From contig CAMZED010000028.1 in the NCBI GenBank assembly GCA_947305675.1, positions 1 to 14,871 on the forward strand: DNA of 14,871 nucleotides, in the 5' to 3' direction. Both the position numbers and the translations under genes were made by a program. Below the pieces are notes generated by a model. The model worked only from the letters and a program-made list of their open reading frames with translations. It was not told where the DNA came from and ran no database searches. This stretch comes from an uncultured Clostridia bacterium (lineage in GTDB: Bacteria; Bacillota; Clostridia; Oscillospirales; CAG-382). Below are positions 14,233-14,871 of this stretch, piece by piece (position 1 is the first letter of the stretch; each line of letters opens with the position of its first letter).

Positions 14233-14871
14233 ATGAGATTCAAGATTCACAAGACCTGCGGCGCCGCGAGGCTCGGCACTTACGAAACCGTTCACGGCGC
14301 AATACAGACCCCGGTTTTTATGAACGTCGGCACCAGCGCCGCGATCAAGGGCGGCGTTTCTACCGGCGATCTTAAACAGATCGGCTGCCAGGTCGAACTT
14401 TCAAACACATATCATCTGCATGTGCGCCCCGGCGAAGACGTCGTTTATCAGCTCGGCGGGATACATAAGTTTTTCAATTGGGACAAGCCCGTCCTTACCG
14501 ACAGCGGCGGATTCCAGGTGTTCTCGCTCGCGCATCTGCGCAACATAAAAGAAGAAGGCGTTTCGTTCGCTTCGCATATGGACGGCGCAAAGATATTTAT
14601 GAGCCCCGAGATAAGCATGCAGATACAGTCGAAGCTGGCTTCGACCATCGCGATGGCTTTTGACGAATGCCCTTCCTCGGTCGCCGAGCATTCTTATATC
14701 GACCGTTCGATCGAGCGCACGACGCGCTGGCTTTACCGCTGCAAAGCGGAGATGGAACGGCTGAATTCTCTCCCCGAAACGATCAACAAAGATCAGCTTC
14801 TGTTTGGGATCGGTCAAGGCGGCGTTTACGACGATCTTCGTATCCGCCATCTTAAAGAGATCGTTCCGCTT
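14233..14871 (+). CDS. tgt: tRNA-guanine transglycosylase Tgt, N-terminal 213 residues (3' end outside window)
   Basis: Start of the queuosine-pathway enzyme that swaps guanine 34 for preQ1 in tRNAs with GUN anticodons. Seen: TPVFMNVGTSAAIKG at 27-40, SNTYHLHVRPG at 57-67, LTDSGGFQVFSL at 88-99 with Asp90 as the acid/base aspartate, FDEC at 143-146 (base-recognition Asp144 and Cys146) and FGIGQGGVYDDLR at 191-203. The nucleophilic Asp and the zinc site lie beyond the window. The frame runs to the window edge without a stop; bacterial Tgt is normally about 370-380 residues, so roughly 57% is present. It starts 5 bases after mutL with AGGTGA at 14222-14227 and belongs to the same operon, forming with miaB a second tRNA-anticodon-loop modification enzyme there. 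Confidence 0.95.
   Translation, partial: MRFKIHKTCGAARLGTYETVHGAIQTPVFMNVGTSAAIKGGVSTGDLKQIGCQVELSNTYHLHVRPGEDVVYQLGGIHKFFNWDKPVLTDSGGFQVFSLAHLRNIKEEGVSFASHMDGAKIFMSPEISMQIQSKLASTIAMAFDECPSSVAEHSYIDRSIERTTRWLYRCKAEMERLNSLPETINKDQLLFGIGQGGVYDDLRIRHLKEIVPL

Overview
The window looks like a chromosomal segment from an anaerobic low-redundancy Firmicute, most likely class Clostridia. The reasons are the gene order miaB / YlbF-RicA family / mutS / mutL / tgt (Bacillus subtilis has the related order ymcB-ymcA-cotE-mutS-mutL), strong GGAGG-type ribosome binding sites, a typical lipoprotein solute-binding protein, a PdaA-like deacetylase of the kind found in endospore formers, and a 2-oxoacid-dehydrogenase-E2-like protein of a type I know from clostridial genomes. 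A genus cannot be named from this sequence.

Region A (1 to about 2555) holds four small same-strand genes: the 3' part of a class I SAM methyltransferase, two consecutive Nudix hydrolases and a second class I methyltransferase. They use more A/T-ending codons and AGA than the rest of the window and resemble mobile accessory genes. The region ends in a 46-codon ORF (2513-2653). Its first ~16 codons match the start of RibD-C/dihydrofolate-reductase-like proteins, but the remainder is unrelated and has the GC-rich codon style of the genes to the right. I read this as a recombination scar where acquired DNA meets resident DNA.

Region B (about 2555-6350) starts with a bidirectional terminator (2664-2705), then a minus-strand E2-like protein (2751-3665). 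Facing it is a plus-strand solute-binding lipoprotein (3829-5415), and the two share an intergenic region with two well-formed divergent promoters. A UUCG-loop terminator separates the lipoprotein from a PfkB-family sugar kinase (5476-6324). No ABC permease or ATPase genes are present.

Region C (6349-7956) is a second divergent pair, both peptidoglycan enzymes: a secreted PdaA-like de-N-acetylase on the minus strand, and a leaderless SH3b/NlpC-P60 peptidase (YkfC-like, probably cytoplasmic) on the plus strand.

Region D (7198-14871 and beyond) is a tightly packed operon in which the peptidase gene is followed by miaB (tRNA ms2i6A synthase), a YlbF/RicA-family protein with a four-cysteine tail, mutS, mutL and the first 213 codons of tgt. 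Gaps between genes are 2, 18, 36, -1 and 5 bases. The operon combines tRNA modification (miaB, tgt), a probable Fe-S partner protein and mismatch repair.

I did not find a convincing wholly new system. The observations most worth checking are the chimeric junction near 2555, the cysteine tail beside miaB, the leaderless NlpC/P60 enzyme, and the glutamate in place of the catalytic histidine in the E2-like protein. No tRNA, rRNA, CRISPR array, insertion sequence or replication origin was recognised.
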